Origin: Ifrita kowaldi
Taxonomy: Eukaryota > Chordata > Aves > Passeriformes > Cinclosomatidae
DNA: 64,000 bases
Assembly: GCA_013398055.1 (NCBI GenBank)
Contig: VZRS01014306.1
Span: 191,077-255,076 of the forward strand
Direction of reading: 5' to 3'
The notes beneath the pieces are model-generated. The model was given only the letters and a program-made list of their open reading frames with translations, did no database searches and was not told the DNA's origin. Position 1 is the first letter of the stretch; every line of letters starts with the position of its first letter. Made by a program: the position numbers and the translations under genes. Positions 1-13,271 of the stretch are shown one piece after another.

Positions 1-464
1 ATGAGAGAGGGGTCTTTGTGCAGGTTCCAGCTGGTTTATCGCCGGTGGAGGGTCCAGGGACAAAGACAAGGGAGTGAGAAATAACAGACTATTTTATACG
101 GAGGTGGAACAAGGGGAAACGACCAATGGGGATCGACTGAGGAGGAGAGGACAACACGGGAATATCCAATAGAGATAACTTAAGGGAGGGAATTACATGA
201 GTAGACCAATGGGGCATCGAAGAAGGGAGAACTTTCCACAACTAACGCATAAGCAACTAGGGGAAATGCATAAACATGAATTTGTACATAAAACCGGGTG
301 GAGAGCTCCTGAACCAATAAACTTAAAACATGTAAACTAAGAACCACTAGGAACATGGGAACTCACTGTAATCAGGTAAATATCTGACCTCTGTGTTCTG
401 GAGGCGTGTCTCCCAGTCCTCTGAATGCTCTGCTGCAGTGGCCACTGCCACATACCCTGCAACA
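1..464 (-). mobile_element. Endogenous-retrovirus LTR, truncated by window start
   Basis: Read on the minus strand, the segment begins with TG (TGTTGCAGGG at 464) and runs through about 365 bases of promoter-like U3. A TATAAAAT box follows (plus 91-98), then about 50 bases downstream a GATAAA poly(A)-like signal (plus 35-40). This TG, TATA, poly(A) order is that of a retroviral LTR in antisense. The rest of R and U5 lie off the left edge, so the opposite terminus and the target duplication cannot be seen. No gag, pol or env sequence is visible on the retained side. It could be a solo LTR or the 5' LTR of a provirus extending left. The family is not assigned. Confidence 0.65.
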
Positions 465-3439
465 AGTCTAAAAAATCCTTGTGGTAACAAAAAGCTTGTT
501 TCTGTTATTCATAGTATTTTGCATTTAATATTGTTGTAATGCTGGGGCAGAGGTGACTTACAGGGATAGCAGGGAAGATCTTCTTTGGTGAGCATGGCCA
601 TATGTGGTGTTAATGTAAGTATTATATAAAAATTTTCTCTTATATTGAAGTCTTTTTTAAAAAAAAAATTAGATTTCTTCCAGTGACTACTTCAGTCTCA
701 CCCACAAAAAACCAAAATATGCACTGCTGTCACCAGGATCAAATCAGTGCCTGACTTACATCAAGATAGTTAACAGTCTTCTGACTCTGCTTTTCATCAA
801 ATATAATGGTGAGGCATAAATTATTCAGCTCCATAATAAACCTTTCCAGTGAGTTACAATCATTTTGCCAAATCAGGAAAATATCACTGATGTGCTATAA
901 CTATAACAAAAATTGTTTCAATTTCTTTAGGGTGTATAAAAATTCTTCTTCAAACCCCCCCCTTTCAATCATAAGTCTTTTCCTATCATACTCTTATTAC
1001 TTTTTGCACTAATCAGGACCATCAAATGTCCTTTGTAATCTTTCTGTGATATGGATATTCTTGTTTCAGTTAGGTCAGTAATATTTTTTGTCATGATAGG
1101 ATATTTGAATAATATTATGCTTTATGCTCTGGTGCAGCTGCATAAGATAAAGTTAAGTAGATGGGCCAAATTCCACTGAAGACATCAGGAGCTGCTTTCA
1201 ACCTGAACTGGACAGAGGTTCTATGGTCTTTCTGTGTATTGATTGGATGTGTAGCTATCAGAAGTAATCTTCACACAGTAATATACAGCAATCATGTTGG
1301 GCTTGCAGAGTAAAAACCCTAAGTCATAGACCAATGCCAAGACACTTTTTCACCCACAGGTTTTTTTTCAAAACTGGATTTCTGGATGAAAGAGAGGCAG
1401 GAGTTATCTGTTAGCTAAGATTGAAATTGGGAAAGGTTGTTATGTAGCTGTGCAATGCTAGATCTATGACATAGCTACTCAGCATCTGGTCTTCATGTTT
1501 ACAGTATTGCTCTTTGACATCTTCAGGTGTTGTTAAGAAGTCAGGCCTTCAAAAACCTGTCCAGCATTTCCATTATATGATGACATGGAATTTTTTTTTT
1601 TTTTTTAATATTTTCTTGACTTCCTTGTCTTCCCCTTAGTGTGGCAAAGTTATGCACTGACATAGTCCAAGGTTCTTGAAACCAAGAACTTTTCATGGTT
1701 ATTGTAGCTTCAGATGCATGTTCCACTATAGTATAATTAAGTACATATACACTTTTACGAGGACAGGTGTGTAGTGCAGCCATCCTACAAGTACAAATGG
1801 TACTATTTCTCTCCATTTAAGATATGTGGAATGTATTTTCATTTAATCCTTGAGCGAATCATCAGACAAACCCTTTAATACCACCTGTCTCTAGCTTTCC
1901 TTGAAGCTCTGGCCTTTCTTCATCCCCATATTTCATTTTCTTTTAACTTGGAGGTTTTTCTTATTCTGTTTTCTTTGTCTGACATGCCTAACTTCCTTGC
2001 TACACCTCTGCATATATCCCAGCTTCAATATTGCTTTTTATGGGTTTTTCGTGTGTTGTATGCAACATCTTCTCATTTATTTTTTTTCACATCCACATCA
2101 TTTAGAACTCATAGCAGCTTTTACAATCATAGCATCTTCTCCTAACTTGTCTTCAGATAGAGACAGAGTGACTGTCCTCTTCCTGAAGAGCACTTTGATT
2201 TTATCTCCAATATGAAACTGTGAGAGAGAGTTTGACTTTTTGTTGATACCAACTTGCACATTGTTCCCCATCATAGGAGAAGAGGCACCTTTCAGATGCA
2301 ATCTAGGCTTCAAAATATCTAAGAAAGTATTCAGAATCCTGTGAAAGTAAATCAGAAGGAAATAAAGAGAACTTGGATTGACAAGACAAAAATTATTATT
2401 AGCTTCAAGCAGTGAATGTGAAACTTGATAGTGGTCTAGATAAATTTAGAGGTGTACAAGTATCTAACAACTTTTATTAAGACTGAAGAATTTGTTTAAG
2501 TAGTTATGCTAAAAAAAAAAGAATAAAAACCCCAACATAAATGCTTAAAATTTCAGTTGTTACCACAGGATTTTGTGAGCTGTTTTTATTAAAATGATTG
2601 GGGCTGATCACACTAATTCTTACTCTCGTATAGAAAAGGGGTTTGGGTATGGATTACATTCTATTAAAATAGACCAAAATAATTTTCAATCTGCTTATGC
2701 TCCTTAGATATGTAAGAAACAAAACATTTTTCTGACTCGCACTAAGATGACCCATACATTAATTCACATGTATTAAATTGACACATCTCTCATCCAAATT
2801 CACAATGGACTTTTTGTTAGATTAGAAAAAAAGTCTTGAATAAACCTGAGATATATCTTCATAAATATTAGAAATATTGTAAAGGGAAATTCTTTATCTT
2901 TTATCAGCATTACAGAATAACTGCAGAGTGAGTACATTTTGTATCATAGGGACAAGGATCATAACAGTATGAATGACTTGAATTACCTTGGGTATTTTCC
3001 TAGCTATAAAGTGATTTATTCCTTATTGCTTGAAGGTAATACTTGTGCTGAAAAATGGGACACAATGCTTAATTGAAATTTTTTTTAATGTACATAAAGG
3101 CTGCTTACATTTCTTAGAACTGAATGGCATAAGAGTGCTGCAACACTGCAGTACACAGAGTGCTGTCACTTGCTGTTACTATGGGGGAAAGTATTGAAAT
3201 AATTTTGCACATAATGAATGATCATGGGGATGTTCAAAAAGGCCGAGGGAAACAGAGATTTCACTGAACATTATAGATGCATAGCTGTTGTCCCACATAG
3301 GGCAAATTAGATCCTCATATTACAATTTTCAAAGTAATTTCTAAGATTTTTGATTATGAATCTGTAGACGTTATGTTTAAAGAATGTTTATCTCACTGTT
3401 CTTTCTCCCTAGAAACAACCCTCCTTCTGGAAGACAGCA
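465..3439. other. Intervening AT-rich DNA, no gene recognised
   Basis: Only short chance reading frames occur here. A T16 run sits at 1591-1606 and short A/T runs occur near 659-669 and 2509-2520. Nothing resembling an exon, RNA gene or known repeat was recognised. Confidence 0.6.
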
Positions 3440-3545
3440 AGTTAAGCCACTTCTCTGATGGGGAGATTTTGGTAAGAAGTCCAGATTTGGACTCTTACGA
3501 TCCTTGTGGGTCCCTTCCAACTCAGAATATTCCTTGATTTTGTGA
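3440..3545 (+). mobile_element. CR1 LINE, 3'-end fragment
   Basis: The segment ending in GTGGGTCCCTTCCAACTCAG and a degraded ATTCCTTGATTTTGTG tail matches the 3' terminus of CR1 non-LTR retrotransposons (typically ...TCCCTTCCAAC...ATTCTATGATTCT). The same tail closes the longer copy at 15.1 kb, and the two segments still look alike upstream when both are translated on the minus strand. Only the last 100 bases or so remain, consistent with the extreme 5' truncation usual for CR1. The left boundary is approximate. Confidence 0.75.
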
Positions 3546-5531
3546 AATACAAGGACATATATTTCTAACATCACAAGTACTGGATAGGATGCACTCTGCA
3601 TCATGTTTACCTTCATATTTACTTCACGTTTGCCTGATTTATGGTCCTAGTTTTTGTTGGGCAGCTCTTCCCTCTGGAGGGCTCAAAAACTCCTATCTAG
3701 GTAGTCTATAAGGACTAAGCATTTGATATTTAAAATTTAGATTTTTCATGCAGATAGATTTGATCTCATTCTTTGTTACTGAATCCATTATGGATATGCT
3801 CTGTGTATCAAGCAGAATTAACAGATCCCCTGCTTGCAGAAACAGGATTACTTTGGATGCCTATTTTACCAAGAAAACTGTTCATTTAATTCTAAGGGCC
3901 ACAAGAGAGAAAAAGAAGATCTAGTACACTATGAGATGCATAACACAGCTAAAAAAGGAGGAGCAGATCTTTGCTGTTTTCATTATGAAAATTGCAAAAT
4001 AAATATATATCAACATCTTTTTATATAATATTGTCATTATACAATGTACAAGATTATACAATTATACAATTTTATATCCTTAAAACCTGATGCTTTTTCT
4101 AATATTGAACAGAATAACTATAATTAACAAGAATAAGCCCAAAATTATCTGATTCCACAGCAATGTCTTCTATCCCTAAATAGGTGGCAAATTAGAATAA
4201 AAACAGAGAAGTATTATAAATCTATTTGGGTATCAAAAGAATGGGGATTTATATGTAGAGGTAAACTCCATTTAGAACTGCATTCTTAGCAAAGTATTTC
4301 TAAGTGTTATCCAATTTCCTACTGATAGAAAAGGATAATATTTTGTCATCTGTACTTTAGCTTTATGATCTTTTTTAAATCTTGTAAAAATTAAAAAGCA
4401 CTTAAGTGTATAACCATAAATTTTGCATTCACCCCAGAAGTTTTTTACTGCTGGAAAATACTGGAAGATACATGGATAACTATAGCAGTAAAGTAGTAAT
4501 AATAGTAATGTCTAAGGAGTAATTTGATTCAATATATGCAATTAGATACTCTTAGCACATTGCATTAAAATATCTAATCAGTAACATTACTGCTTGCATG
4601 TATTTCCAAGAATGCTTGCATACAGACTGGTGAAGCTGAGCAGTCAATACACTGACAGAGAAAACAGGCAGGAAGAGATCTGTGAGAATTCAGTCCAGAT
4701 AAGTACAACATATGCAGAAAGAATGCTCCTCAAATGTCATGGTGTTCTTGGCAAATGTAAATAGGGAAGGATTCAAATTCACCCATCAGACCACTTTTTA
4801 AAAATTTTGATCAGCCACTGGTTGGGCTGAATATGATGAGAGTGAAAAGGATGTTCTTTCTTATATAGCCATTTAATGTTTGAATTGTAGAAGCCAGAAA
4901 CAATACACCTTTTCAGCAAATTGGTAACATAATGTTCTTGTGTTTGTCTAGACAAAATTATCAGATTTACGGAAGATTTACTTTAATTTGTCCACCTATT
5001 AAGGATTACAATAGTAATTTGAATATTTGGGAGGTGGTCTTGTATATATTAATTTCAAAAGGTATGTGACTACTGTCACATATGAAATTTAAGAGTGATG
5101 TACCTAAAGCTAGAATTTGACCAATTTAAATCTTATTTGTACCAGTATTTCTAATGGGACTACACTTTTACTTTGAAAGTCAAACATTTTTCAAGAATAT
5201 TGCAGCAGTTTAGTCATGTGTTCAATCCCAGATAATTTAATCAGATCATAGTTTTAATTACATGGTGTTCACCAGTCTTTTAATGTTAATGCTATTGTCA
5301 CTAATTGTGTCAAATTGTGGATTGCAGATGCATTTTGACCGTTGCCAGACACAAACTAAAAAAGATAAGTTCTGTAACTTCATTCTCAGCAAGGCTGGAT
5401 TCTGCCACCAGTGTGAGCAAAGGAAATGGCAGTGCTCAGGGCATAATAAAAGCAAGACTTTCGCCTGAATAAAGTAGAGGTAGAAAAATTATTTCTACAG
5501 CCATTTTGTCTTGCCTAATTTCTAAACAAGA
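3546..5531. other. Intervening AT-rich DNA, no gene recognised
   Basis: No long frames or recognised repeats. A small tandem motif (ATTATACAATT repeated) occurs near 4050-4070. Nothing else of note. Confidence 0.55.
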
Positions 5532-5625
5532 AGGATAGGATAGGATAGGGTAGGGTAGGATAGGATAGTATAGGATAGGATAGGATAGGATAGGATAGGA
5601 TAGGATAGGATAGGATAGGATAGGG
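5532..5625 (+). repeat. (TAGGA)n pentanucleotide microsatellite
   Basis: About 18 units of TAGGA. The left part carries variants (two TAGGG units at 5546-5555 and one TAGTA at 5566-5570). The right part is a uniform run of 10 perfect units at 5571-5620, closed by TAGGG. On the minus strand the array creates a spurious open frame of five-residue repeats, which is a by-product and not a protein. The uniform run suggests recent expansion. Confidence 0.97.
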
Positions 5626-8600
5626 TACAGTGAGCTGTCCTGCAGATGCCTGAACGGTGCAGTCAGACACCAGAAACTTCTACCTTCAGAAGCTGTCATT
5701 GCAGGATGAAGCATCTAAATTGATATGAAACACCTGTGTTTATTAAAACATCACTAGAGTAAGGGATCTATCTAGTTGTTATGTTTGATTTCTTCAGTGT
5801 AGGTAGCTATCTAACATGTCTGTCATAGATGTATATATGCATACCTACTTTAGGTATTCAGATGACCAGATTTGGGTGTCTTAGGTTAGGATTAATAGCT
5901 CCCTAAACCCCTTGGACTGCATTGAACAGATGTGGGATTAGCCATCTATTGCAATATTAAGTGGTCTGTAGTATCCAAGGCTGTCTCTACATGAGGCTAG
6001 CATTCATGACATTTTAAAAAGGATGTACAAAACAAAATTATGGAGCAGCAACTGGTGTCTGGCTGCATATAATAACACTACATATCTGTATTGATAAAGC
6101 TGAAGTCTGTATAGTTGTCCTCTGACTAAGAGGAAGCTTCAATACCTTATATCAATACCTACATTGTAGTCACCAAATTTAGGTGAGTTCTAAGATTAGG
6201 CAATTGCATCCTGAGAGGTTCGTTTGATTGCCCCATGTGCCTTTGGAGATGCATTAGAACAACATGATTAGACTCCAAGGTGTTAATGGGTTTCCATCAT
6301 CTTGTCTGAAAATGTTTGGGTAGCCTAGGGAATCTCATATAGCAACAGTTGTCTTTCAGCAAGCAAACAAAGATGACATTTCTCTTATTTTTCCACTCAG
6401 AATAAAAGCCTGGATACACTTACATTGTCTGTACCATTTCCATAAATTTAAAAGATGCTTAAAGATATGAATTAATTTCATGAAATAAGGCCCATCCTCT
6501 AAAAACGTGTATTTAGTGCTGAAAAATGTAGAAAGGATTTTCAGTTGAATACCCAACTCTCGCTAATACCAATGGAAGTTACTACTGAGTTTGAAAATTT
6601 CAGTAGCCCTTATCTGCATCCTTAGAAATATATAAACATTCGCAAAACCTATTAAAAAGGTACTTGTCTAGAAAAAAAATCAGTAGATTAAACTCCTTCT
6701 CAGTTAAAAAACAAAGTAGACATATTGTATTATAAATGTCAATAGCTTAGGTTAGAATCTGATTAAAATTTTTGTGAATGTTGTCATGTTTCTTTTTTTT
6801 TTTTAATCTAGGATACAGGGCAAAATGTTTAGAGTGCATTAGATGAATTATGAATCCTTATAGAAATCCTATATGAATCCTTGAAAAATAGGGACCCTTC
6901 AGAAAACCCTTCTCCTACTTTCCCCCCACCCATTCAATCTTATGAAAATGTGTTTAGTGTTTAACATCGTGCAATTGTTAAACACACCCCTGCCTGGCTG
7001 AAGCCCTGTATCCCAGCCTAAAGCTCAAGAGACATTTTTTATCTCTGAATCCTATATAAATCCATAATGGAAGCCTAAGACTCCATACAGCCCTAAATGT
7101 AACACCATGAATGTGATGTTCCTATAAGTCAGCAGTATAACTTTTACAAAGGGCAAACATCATACTCAAATACTGGAATTCAAAAACTGGAACTGTTTGT
7201 ATTTCCTTGCTTGACTATAATGTTAGATGTATACATTATTTATTAATGGAGGATGGATTTTTCTTTTGATTAAATGCAACTGTTACTTTAACAAACAGAT
7301 ATGAGATCCCCAAGCTCTCGGTGTGCAGGGAATTTTGTCCATGCATGCCATGCCAATGGATTGTCAGTAATGGAAAGTGACGGAGTGTGGAGGGGAAGGG
7401 CCTTCGTTGAAATACCCTTATTTCATGGTAATCTACCAGCTACAAATGCTTATCTCAAAGGACTGCACCTTGCTATAATTGCTACACTTTGTCTGAAACT
7501 ATAAAACATTGTTCTTGCCAAAGCTGTTGAGAATAAGGTCTAATGTTTTCATGTGAGTAGAAAAAACAATACATTTAAATTTAGAATTCAGTAATAGAGA
7601 AATTCAGCTTTGAATAAATAATCTAATAGTGTTGGTGTATATTGTCAAATCTTTGATATTCTCCCAATGGATGAGCTAACTGTGGGATATCTACTGCTGT
7701 AGCCAGGTTGCTGTAAGATAACAGGTATAGGAACACAAACAAACAAAGGAAATCCCGTGAGATCCCTGCCCACTCTATTTCATTTGATTCTATAATGATA
7801 TTATAGTAACTCATTTTTTTTACTTCTGAGACAGTTCAATCTTGTCACTAGGGGTGAGATTCACCTCACCTGATTTCAAACATACAAGTATCAAATGTCT
7901 TGAGTTTTTTCTACAGTCACTGAAGATAGATAACCCCAGAAAGTGAGTAATCTGCTAAATGCTTTTTCTCTGTATTAATTAGCTCTTGTAACTGCTTGTC
8001 TTTCTGCTTTATACCAGTTAAAGCTTATATGACTAGTTGGCTAAATTTTACAGAGATTAATTCAATCTCAAAGTCTGCTGTCTGTACATGAAAGTATCAA
8101 GCTCATTTCATTAATGCACTTCAAAGCATAATTCCAAAATAATTGTCTCTACAATAGTTGGTTTTTTCATAAATCTCCTACTTCCCATTGCTTATTGCTT
8201 AATATTTAAGGTGTATTTAACGTAACAAAACTTGATTCAGTTGCAATATTAAGTCATGATCTTTCACAAAATATGAAATTCTTTGCAGCCAGGTAACTGG
8301 GTAACCCCAACAAACTGTTTTTCTACAAAGGAATTATCTGGCTCCAAAAGCTATTGTCTTTTTTATATGAGCCGATAGTGCAACTCTCAGGCAAAATGAA
8401 AGCATTCCTATTAACTGACCAGACTTTAAAAATTCTGTCTATGTCTAATACATACTATGAAGATTCAAAAGTGTGAAAGGCCACAATGAAGAAGATGGAT
8501 GTCACTGCTAGAGCATGAAGGTTCATTATCATCACCAAGCTGTCATCAAGAGGGTACAAATAACAGAGTATCAGACATTGACATTCATGGTTGAAATTCT

Positions 8601-9240
8601 GAATATTCTGAAGTAGAATATATTACATCTTTGGTTATGTAAGGGTCATAGCAGGCTCAAAACAAGACTATTTGCATATAGAAAGTTACATGGGAACTAG
8701 CAGATAAAAGATAAAACAAAAAAGCACATTTGTCATAAGCCAAAAGTTAAAATTGGAGTACAGTAACTTGTAAAAACAGCAGTGATAATTATACAAAATT
8801 TGCTGTGGAACCAGGCAAATTGTTAGTGGGTGGACTTCTTACAGGTAATCTAGGTCTGACAGTAGAGTTGAAAGCAGCTGAAGTCAAGTGAGAGAGTTCC
8901 AAGTATCAGATCTCAAAATTATGTTTTTCTTAACCCATAGAATTGCAGCAAAATTCTGTTCAATAATCCTGTTCCAGTCATGTTATCTCTTTTTATAATA
9001 CTAATAAGAGACACAAAGGCTTAAATTGACCATTCAGGTGTCAAATGTGCTCGAGTTCTTCCAATATAATTTAATTAACAAATGCACACAGGAAAAATTA
9101 ATGTCTGTGGGAAGCACAATAAAAGGTTCTGGACTTCATATACGACCCTCTGTATTCCATACTGGTTGACCTGATTTTCTCATCTGTTTTGGATGTCTGC
9201 AGCTTTGTATCTTCTAAGGAATGCACAGCCTTGGTTCTCA
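5626..9240. other. Intervening DNA, no gene recognised
   Basis: About 3.6 kb of AT-rich sequence with only short frames (67 codons or fewer). The stretch at 7300-7500 is slightly richer in GC and open for 67 codons, but it has no supporting splice or poly(A) context. A T12 run is at about 6791-6804. No transposon was recognised. Confidence 0.55.
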
Positions 9241-10637
9241 GAATGCTTTGCTCCATTCCAGATGGCTCCGACGCAGACCCACCACAGGAGGCAGCTGAGC
9301 CTGTCTCCCATACTGGTGGTGCCTCTGGGAAAATGTATTTAAGAAAGTGCAAAATGGTGCACAGCAGTTTGGACAGTCAGGAGTGAAGAGGAAAAAAACT
9401 GTGAGAAATAACCATGAAAACACCAAGATCAGAGAAGGAGGAAGGGGAAGACATATTCCAAGAGCCAGAGCAGACGTTCCTGTGCAGCCCATGAAGACCA
9501 TGGTGAAGCAATTTGTCTCTCTGCAGACTACACAGGACAACGCCAGAGCAGATACACCGCAGCCTGTGGAGGAGCCCGCGTGGAAACAGGTCCTGAAGGA
9601 TCTGTGGACAATGGAGATGAGTCCATGCTGAAGCAATTCTTGAAGGACTGCAGCCTGTATAAAGCATACACACTGTGGCAGGAGAAAAGTGTGAGCAGGA
9701 AGCAGTGGTAAAAAGAAGCTGTTACGGACTTACCACAACCCCAATCACCATCCCCTGTGCTGCTTGGGCAGGGCAGGCACAGGAGGGAGAGAGGGCAGAA
9801 GTAGGTAGAGGAGTTGAGAAGTTAGGTAGGTATTTTTTAAATTTTGTTTTAATTTCTCACTATCCAAACATATTCTATTTAGCATTAAATTAAATTCATT
9901 TTCACCAAGTTGAGTCTGCTTTGTTAATAATGGTAATTGGTGTTGTGCTTTAGCCCCAGCCATCAACCAAGCTCCATGCAGATGCTCTCCCACTCCCCCA
10001 CCAGCAGGTCTGGGGAAAGAATTGAAAGGGTACAAGCTAGAAAACCCATGGGCTGAGATAAAGACAGTTTAACAGGGAAAGCAAAAACTGTGCACACAAG
10101 CAAAGCAAAATAAGACATTAATTCACTGCTTCCCATGGGCAGGCAGGGGTTCAGCCGTCTCCAGGAGAGCAGGGCCCTGTCACACATAACAGTTACTTGG
10201 GAAGACACATGCCATCACTCCATACATCCCCCCTTCCTCCTTCTTCCTCCCAGCTTTAAATACTGACCATGGTGCCATATGGTCTGGAATATCCCTTTGG
10301 TTAGCCGGGATCACCTGTCCCAGCTGTGTCTCCTCCCAGCCTCCCATGTACTCCCAGCTCCCTTGTCAGCATAGCAGTAGGAAAAGCAGAAAAGGCTTTC
10401 TCTCTTTTTAAACTCTGCTCAACAATAAAAAAACCAGCTCTAAGTTATCATCCTTATTTTCAGCACAAATCCAAAGCACAGCCCCATACCAGCTACTATG
10501 AAGAAAATTAACCCTACCCCAGCTAAAACCAGAACAACTAGTAAGTGATTTCCCTGTTATGTGATGACCCATGAGCTTTTTCACCTTGTTTGTGAAGGGG
10601 AAAGGGACCGGTAGGCAGCTGAGGTCAACACACCACA
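9241..10637 (+). mobile_element. ERVL-type solo LTR, interrupted by a nested LTR
   Basis: Parts 9241-9940 and 10537-10637 together match the large avian ERVL-type LTR family in transcriptional orientation. There is a TATTTAAG box at 9336-9343. Downstream come segments with the family's GGACTGCAGC and CAGCCCATGAAGACCATGGT-type phrases, then AAGTTGAGTCTG (9908-9919), TGATGACCCATGAGC, and the end GGTCAACACACCACA at 10637. The same phrases occur in reverse in the copies at 16 and 63.5 kb. The 5' start is truncated or too diverged to place, and part of the family's internal repetitive section seems missing. The element at 9941-10536 splits it between GGTAATTGG and AAGTGAT, which are adjacent in the uninterrupted family. 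No internal retroviral genes are present. Confidence 0.8.
9941..10536 (+). mobile_element. ERV LTR nested inside the ERVL-type LTR
   Basis: A complete LTR of about 596 bp. It opens TGTTGTGCTTTAGCCCCAGC and ends CAGCTAAAACCAGAACA, so the ends are TG...CA within imperfect terminal inverted repeats. A TATA-like TTTAAATA at 10255-10262 is followed about 165 bases on by AATAAA at 10424-10429, giving plus orientation. Phrases such as GGGCTGAGATAAAGACAG and TACCAGCTACTATGAAGAAA are ones I associate with a common avian LTR family, whose class I do not assign. The flanking 5-mers ATTGG (9936-9940) and ACTAG (10537-10541) look like a target duplication decayed by two transitions. It is a solo LTR: no primer-binding site or coding region follows. 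Confidence 0.85.
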
Positions 10638-13271
10638 AGAACACTGAGAAAATAATTACTGTTCTGTGACACAAGGGCTCAATGAATAAGCACACAACAG
10701 ATAAGCACACATCTAGAAACCTTGTTGTAATTTGCTGTTTCCTATGATGCCAATATCTGCTATTTCTGATCCTGGTCCATTGACTATCCAGGCCAGAACC
10801 TCCAAGTCACCACTTTACAGGAAAGAAGGGAAATGAAGAATTTCTGTAACAAGGAAAGCAATAGAAATATGATGCATGTTTTTTAGGAGGTTTTATATCA
10901 AAATGATCACAGACAATTCTCCGTAAAATTCTTCATAACTTTAGATGTGTACACAGTATATGTCTACGTGTGACGTAGGGTAAACATCTGCACTGACATA
11001 CATTACATGGTCAGTGAAGAGAAGTGAGGAATATTAGGAACCTTCTACTTTGAATGTATATATACAGAGGTATATCTTCATTAAGAAGAAGCCTATAATC
11101 TGGTATCTAGCTGACACCTTGGGTGCCATGTGGTCCTCAGATTTGTTCCTGACTGTGTGAGCACTTGAGAAATATTCAGCAGCCTATGCAAAGCATCCCT
11201 AAGTCTTAACATGACTGAGCTGTGTGGAGCTTTGCTACACTTTAGGAGTTGTCTCTGAATTGTCTTCTCTATCCTGTCTGTAGGACCTGGCCACACACCT
11301 TTCCCTGAATTCGACCTGTAGATTACGCTTGGTATAGGACAGACCCAATAATAACCACGTTGAGTCTGATTGCATATAATTGTGTGGTATTTTTCTTTCT
11401 CAGTTTTTCATTTGAAATGACTGAACTTGTTTTAACCTCCAGGTCTAAAAGGGACTTTAACTATGAATCCTAAATGGGTGGAGGATTCTGCCCTCAGGCC
11501 TAGTATGAGACACTTCCTTACTCATTTTACTGGTTGCTATGTTTCACTGACTTCTCAGTGTTATAGAGACATCCTGGACAAGCAGCTTTCCCTTTTGAAT
11601 AGAGAAGGTGCCCAGAGATATAGTTAGGTTGGAGGGATGTTGCTCTTGGAACCAGTTCTTTCCCATGCCTTGTTATCTCTCACAACTCTTTGTGCAGCCA
11701 TGTGGTAAACCAGATGAAATGTTCAGCACAATACTTCCTCCAAAGAAACTGCTGACTTATTTGTAAGTCTGCGAAGAGCAAGGAAAATACTGCTCAAGCC
11801 AGCTGTGGATATCATTAACAAGGAAGCACTTTTCTAGTCAGGACCAAGACAGTGAGAAAATTTTTGTACTTTATTGTTTGTCTATAACGTCACGCTTCTA
11901 TGCTAAGTATCAGTTCTCAGGAGGTGATAAGGAGCCTTCCTGAGTCCTTATCTGAATGAAGCAGCCTTGGAAAACCATCACCAGCACTCCATATAGTTTA
12001 AAACTCTAATAATGTAGTCCCACAGGCTAGTTTCTGTGGTGGCATGGCTGTCTTAGGAGATTGCCAAATTTTTGCTGGCCTGGGGTACAAGTCAAAGGTG
12101 TGGCTGAGCCTACTGAACCAGTAGGCTTGCCCCTACTTTTTAGCTGCTTCTTCTTTCCTCCCTTGCATCCAGTTGGAAAATCTTGCCCTGAGACCTGCAC
12201 TAGCTCCAGTGCTCACTGAGGTCATCTAGAAGAAATAACTTTTTTTTTCATTTTTTTTTTCCTTTCTTTTTCTGAGGGAATGTAGGGGCAGGAAAGACTA
12301 GGTAAATGGACTATCTTCTGACTTCAGGAGATGGATCAGTTCAATGTGGTGTTCAATAAAATGCCAGAACTGACACAAGGAAAAGTACGTGGCCATGGGT
12401 AGTGAGGGAAGGTGTGTGAAAGAGGAATTAAGTGGTCTCAGCTCTATTTTCTAACTGTACTTCAGCTTCTATTTCACTTCTCAGCTTCAGGTATGAAGGT
12501 AGCAAACTTTATGGTTCCCCTAAGGACAACTAACAGTCTGAGAATGATAGAGTTTGGCTCTGTTTACTTGCAATAAATCTTTAGGAGTTACAGGACTACA
12601 TGATTTTTATGCCAACAGCATTTGAAGCCAGCCTTCTAAGTCATTAAATCAGTTGTTTTGTTTGAGGAAATAAATGGTTGAAGCCACCTTGAGGCTAGTT
12701 TGGGGGAATTCACATCCCTGGTAATCTGTGAAGAGTCCCTTTTATCTGTCACACTGTTTTGTGTTACATATGACTAAATTGTGCCTAGTTTTTCAGCATA
12801 TATGAGAGCTGTCTCACCTAACTTCAGATATTTGTGTCTACCACAGCTGACCTAATTCTACTGTGCAATTTCAGTCAGAGAAAAAGTAATTTTTAAAGCA
12901 GTTTCACACAACTAATCTAAACTATACCAGGAAAGACCTTTTTCTCTTCATTGCCCACAGTGGAAACACACTGACAAATTTAGATGTAGCTTTTCTAGAC
13001 ATCTATCTGCCTTTGTTCTGCAAAGAGAGGACAGAGTCTAAATCAAGTGATGTGGCAAAACTACACATAAGCAAATACTGTGGTGCAAGTTGTGAAGATC
13101 TCTAAAGTGAAACCCTTGCAACACTATACAGATTTTGTGGGTTTTACACCACATTAGTTCCAGTCCAAACCCCTGCACCATGTAAGCTACTGCTGTCTGG
13201 CACATCCTGCTCCCGGGCTGGGGTGGTGGGACGGGACCTTGTTGTGAGACCCTGCCCTGCCTCTTCCCTAG
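10638..13271. other. Intervening DNA, no gene recognised
   Basis: Mostly AT-rich with short frames. A T-rich low-complexity run is at 12241-12275. The slightly GC-richer piece at 11090-11340 has no recognised identity. No poly(A)-tailed retrocopy or LTR was identified. Confidence 0.5.

Noticed and set aside
5436..5714. Minus-strand frame with a five-residue YPILS-type repeat
   Set aside because: It is a direct translation of the TAGGA microsatellite.
9238..9673. Three overlapping frames of 94-132 codons
   Set aside because: They lie inside the ERVL-type LTR, which is non-coding, and exist on both strands because the LTR is GC-rich.
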